Assembly: GCF_035581345.1 (NCBI RefSeq)
Contig: NZ_CP141608.1
Span: forward strand, 2,262,501 to 2,326,500
Length of the DNA stretch: 64,000 bases
DNA from: Pseudomonas sp. JQ170C
GTDB lineage: Bacteria > Pseudomonadota > Gammaproteobacteria > Pseudomonadales > Pseudomonadaceae
Direction: 5' to 3'
The translations under genes and the position numbers were made by a program. This document shows, piece after piece, positions 62,687-64,000 of this stretch (positions are counted from its first letter, which is position 1; each line of letters starts with the position of its first letter). Below the pieces are notes generated by a model. That model worked only from the letters and a program-made list of their open reading frames with translations. It searched no databases and was not told where the DNA came from.

Positions 62687-63784
62687 TTACGAGAGGCTGG
62701 ACAGGTAGTCTTCAAACCCGAATTCACGAACCACCTCGACTGTACCGTCGAGTTGTTTCACTACGATGGACGGCATTTTCAGGCCGTTGAACCAGTTTTT
62801 CTTGACCATGGTGTAACCCGCTGCGTCAACAAACGACAGCCGATCGCCGATGGCCAGCGGACGATCAAATTGGTATTCGCCGAAAATATCGCCGGCAAGG
62901 CAGGACTTGCCGCACACCATGTAGGTGTGTTCGCCCGCGCTTGGCGCCAGTTTGGCGTTGAGGCGATAGATCAGCAGATCGAGCATGTGCGCTTCGATGG
63001 AGCTGTCGACCACGGCCAGGTGCTTGCCGTTGTACAGGGTGTCGAGCACGGTGACTTCCAGCGAGGCGCTCTGGGTGATGGCAGCTTCGCCCGGCTCCAG
63101 GTAGACCTGCACGCCGTACTTTTCCGAGAAGGCCTTGAGGCGCGCGCAGAAGGCGTCCAGCGCATAGTCTTCGCCGGTGAAGTGGATACCGCCGCCCAGG
63201 CTGACCCATTCGACCTTGTGCAGCAGGTGGCCGAAGCGATCCTCGATGGTGCACAGCATCTGGTCGAACAGGCCGAAGTCGCCGTTCTCGCAGTTGTTGT
63301 GGAACATGAAGCCGGAGATCTGCTCGATGACCTGCTCGACCTTGACCGGGTCCCATTCGCCCAGGCGGCTGAACGGGCGAGCCGGGTCGGCCAGCAAGTA
63401 GTCGGAGCTGCTGACTTGCGGGTTGACCCGCAGGCCGCGGACCTTGCCTTCAGACTGCTCGGCAAAACGCTGCAACTGGCCGATGGAGTTGAAGATGATC
63501 TTGTCGCAGTTCTCGAGCATCTCTTCGATCTCGTCGTCGGCCCAGGCCACGCTATAGGCGTGGGCTTCGCCCGCGAACTTCTGGCGGCCGAGCTTGAGCT
63601 CGTACAGCGACGAGGACGTGGTGCCGTCCATGTACTGCTCCATCAGGTCGAACACCGACCAGGTGGCGAAGCACTTAAGTGCCAGCAGGGCCTTGGCCCC
63701 GGACTGCTCGCGCACGTAGGCGATCTTCTCCATGTTGCGCAGCAGCTTGGTTTTATCGATGAGGTAATACGGCGTTTTGATCAT
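62687..63784 (-). CDS. nspC: Carboxynorspermidine/carboxyspermidine decarboxylase
   Basis: A 365-residue PLP enzyme with alanine-racemase fold, starting at 63784. The PLP lysine is in LLALKCFATWSVF near residue 33, and further family segments are EWVSLGGGIHFTG and the C-terminal active-site MVCGKSCLAGD. It decarboxylates carboxynorspermidine or carboxyspermidine to norspermidine or spermidine. It is the first gene of the operon with the dehydrogenase. The Vibrio homologue is NspC. Such genes occur across pseudomonads, so this is probably a core trait, not recent gain. Confidence 0.9.
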   Translation of the reverse strand: MIKTPYYLIDKTKLLRNMEKIAYVREQSGAKALLALKCFATWSVFDLMEQYMDGTTSSSLYELKLGRQKFAGEAHAYSVAWADDEIEEMLENCDKIIFNSIGQLQRFAEQSEGKVRGLRVNPQVSSSDYLLADPARPFSRLGEWDPVKVEQVIEQISGFMFHNNCENGDFGLFDQMLCTIEDRFGHLLHKVEWVSLGGGIHFTGEDYALDAFCARLKAFSEKYGVQVYLEPGEAAITQSASLEVTVLDTLYNGKHLAVVDSSIEAHMLDLLIYRLNAKLAPSAGEHTYMVCGKSCLAGDIFGEYQFDRPLAIGDRLSFVDAAGYTMVKKNWFNGLKMPSIVVKQLDGTVEVVREFGFEDYLSSLS

Positions 63785-63896
63785 TTCGAGGCCTCCGGCA
63801 AGGCCGGCCAAAAAAAGGACACGCATTGTGCCTTCACTTGGCCTGAATCGAAAGGTCAGAGAGCGGATTTCGTTGGGGGGGTAGGGGTAGGCAGCG

Positions 63897-63972
63897 GTGT
63901 AGGAGCGGGCTTGCCCCGCGATGGCGGCCTGTAAGACACACCGCATCGCAGGGCGAGCCCGCTCCTACAGTC
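63897..63972. repeat. Inverted REP pair
   Basis: GTAGGAGCGGGCTTGCCCCG (about 63899) and a degenerate partner GCATCGCAGGGCGAGCCCGC near 63943-63962. This is the last recognisable element; the final 30 bases before the right edge hold nothing identifiable. Confidence 0.8.
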
Positions 63973-64000
63973 AGTGGGAATGGCGCGGCATGCCACCTTC

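Overview
The window reads as a chromosomal segment of a Pseudomonas, most likely the P. putida/fluorescens lineage. The GC content is high, there are many copies of the pseudomonad REP palindrome (GGAGCGGGCTTGCCCCGCGA), and pobA, the p-cresol operon and the OmpW, DUF1302 and DUF1329 genes have typical pseudomonad form. About fifty genes are visible. Most belong to catabolism of hydrophobic or aromatic compounds and sit in separate modules divided by repeat clusters. No tRNA, rRNA, insertion sequence or CRISPR array was seen.

Region 1 (1-16.9 kb, all + strand) resembles the lower half of steroid catabolism. An IpdC-like flavin reductase (cut by the left edge), an EchA20-like ring hydrolase, a pair of adjacent acyl-CoA dehydrogenases, a FadA6-like thiolase and two SDRs (one IpdF-like) match, from memory, the actinobacterial set that degrades steroid rings C and D. 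A MaoC hydratase, a second thiolase, a YCF48 protein, an RND exporter-like protein, a LuxR regulator, a DUF1329 protein and a KshA-like Rieske oxygenase follow. Four 18-bp sites of consensus TAGKCCGTTTKGACGATG lie upstream of four transcription units here and are candidate operators for the LuxR protein.

Region 2 (17.9-30.9 kb) holds a LysR gene divergent from a second beta-oxidation operon (3-hydroxyacyl-CoA dehydrogenase, acyl-CoA dehydrogenase, Fe-alcohol dehydrogenase, thioesterase, thiolase). Three regulators and a DUF1302/DUF1329 envelope pair follow. Region 3 (31.8-40.6 kb) is a minus-strand run OmpW, GMC alcohol dehydrogenase, aldehyde dehydrogenase, GGDEF protein and SdsA-type alkylsulfatase, with a divergent AraC gene. 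It has the parts needed to take an alkyl sulfate to a fatty acid.

Region 4 (41.1-51.5 kb) is a p-cresol module. The operon pchA-pchC-pchX-pchF, a sigma-54 activator of the XylR/DmpR type and an aromatic-type outer membrane channel are clustered, then pobR-like and pobA genes and a small tatA paralogue. Two good -24/-12 sigma-54 promoters flank the activator, one before pchA and one before the channel. Together these take p-cresol to protocatechuate.

Region 5 (51.5-64 kb) is mixed: an ankyrin protein, LysR, a START protein, an AllE-type ureidoglycine aminohydrolase, two secreted or membrane hypotheticals divergent from a DUF1906/DUF2272 wall-hydrolase-like protein, an amidase, a PhyH-type dioxygenase, and the carboxynorspermidine decarboxylase and dehydrogenase pair for polyamine synthesis.

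Intergenic DNA is dominated by repeats. One unit of about 430 bp occurs three times in the same orientation (5.9, 16.9 and 48.5 kb) and contains a hairpin whose two arms change together between copies.
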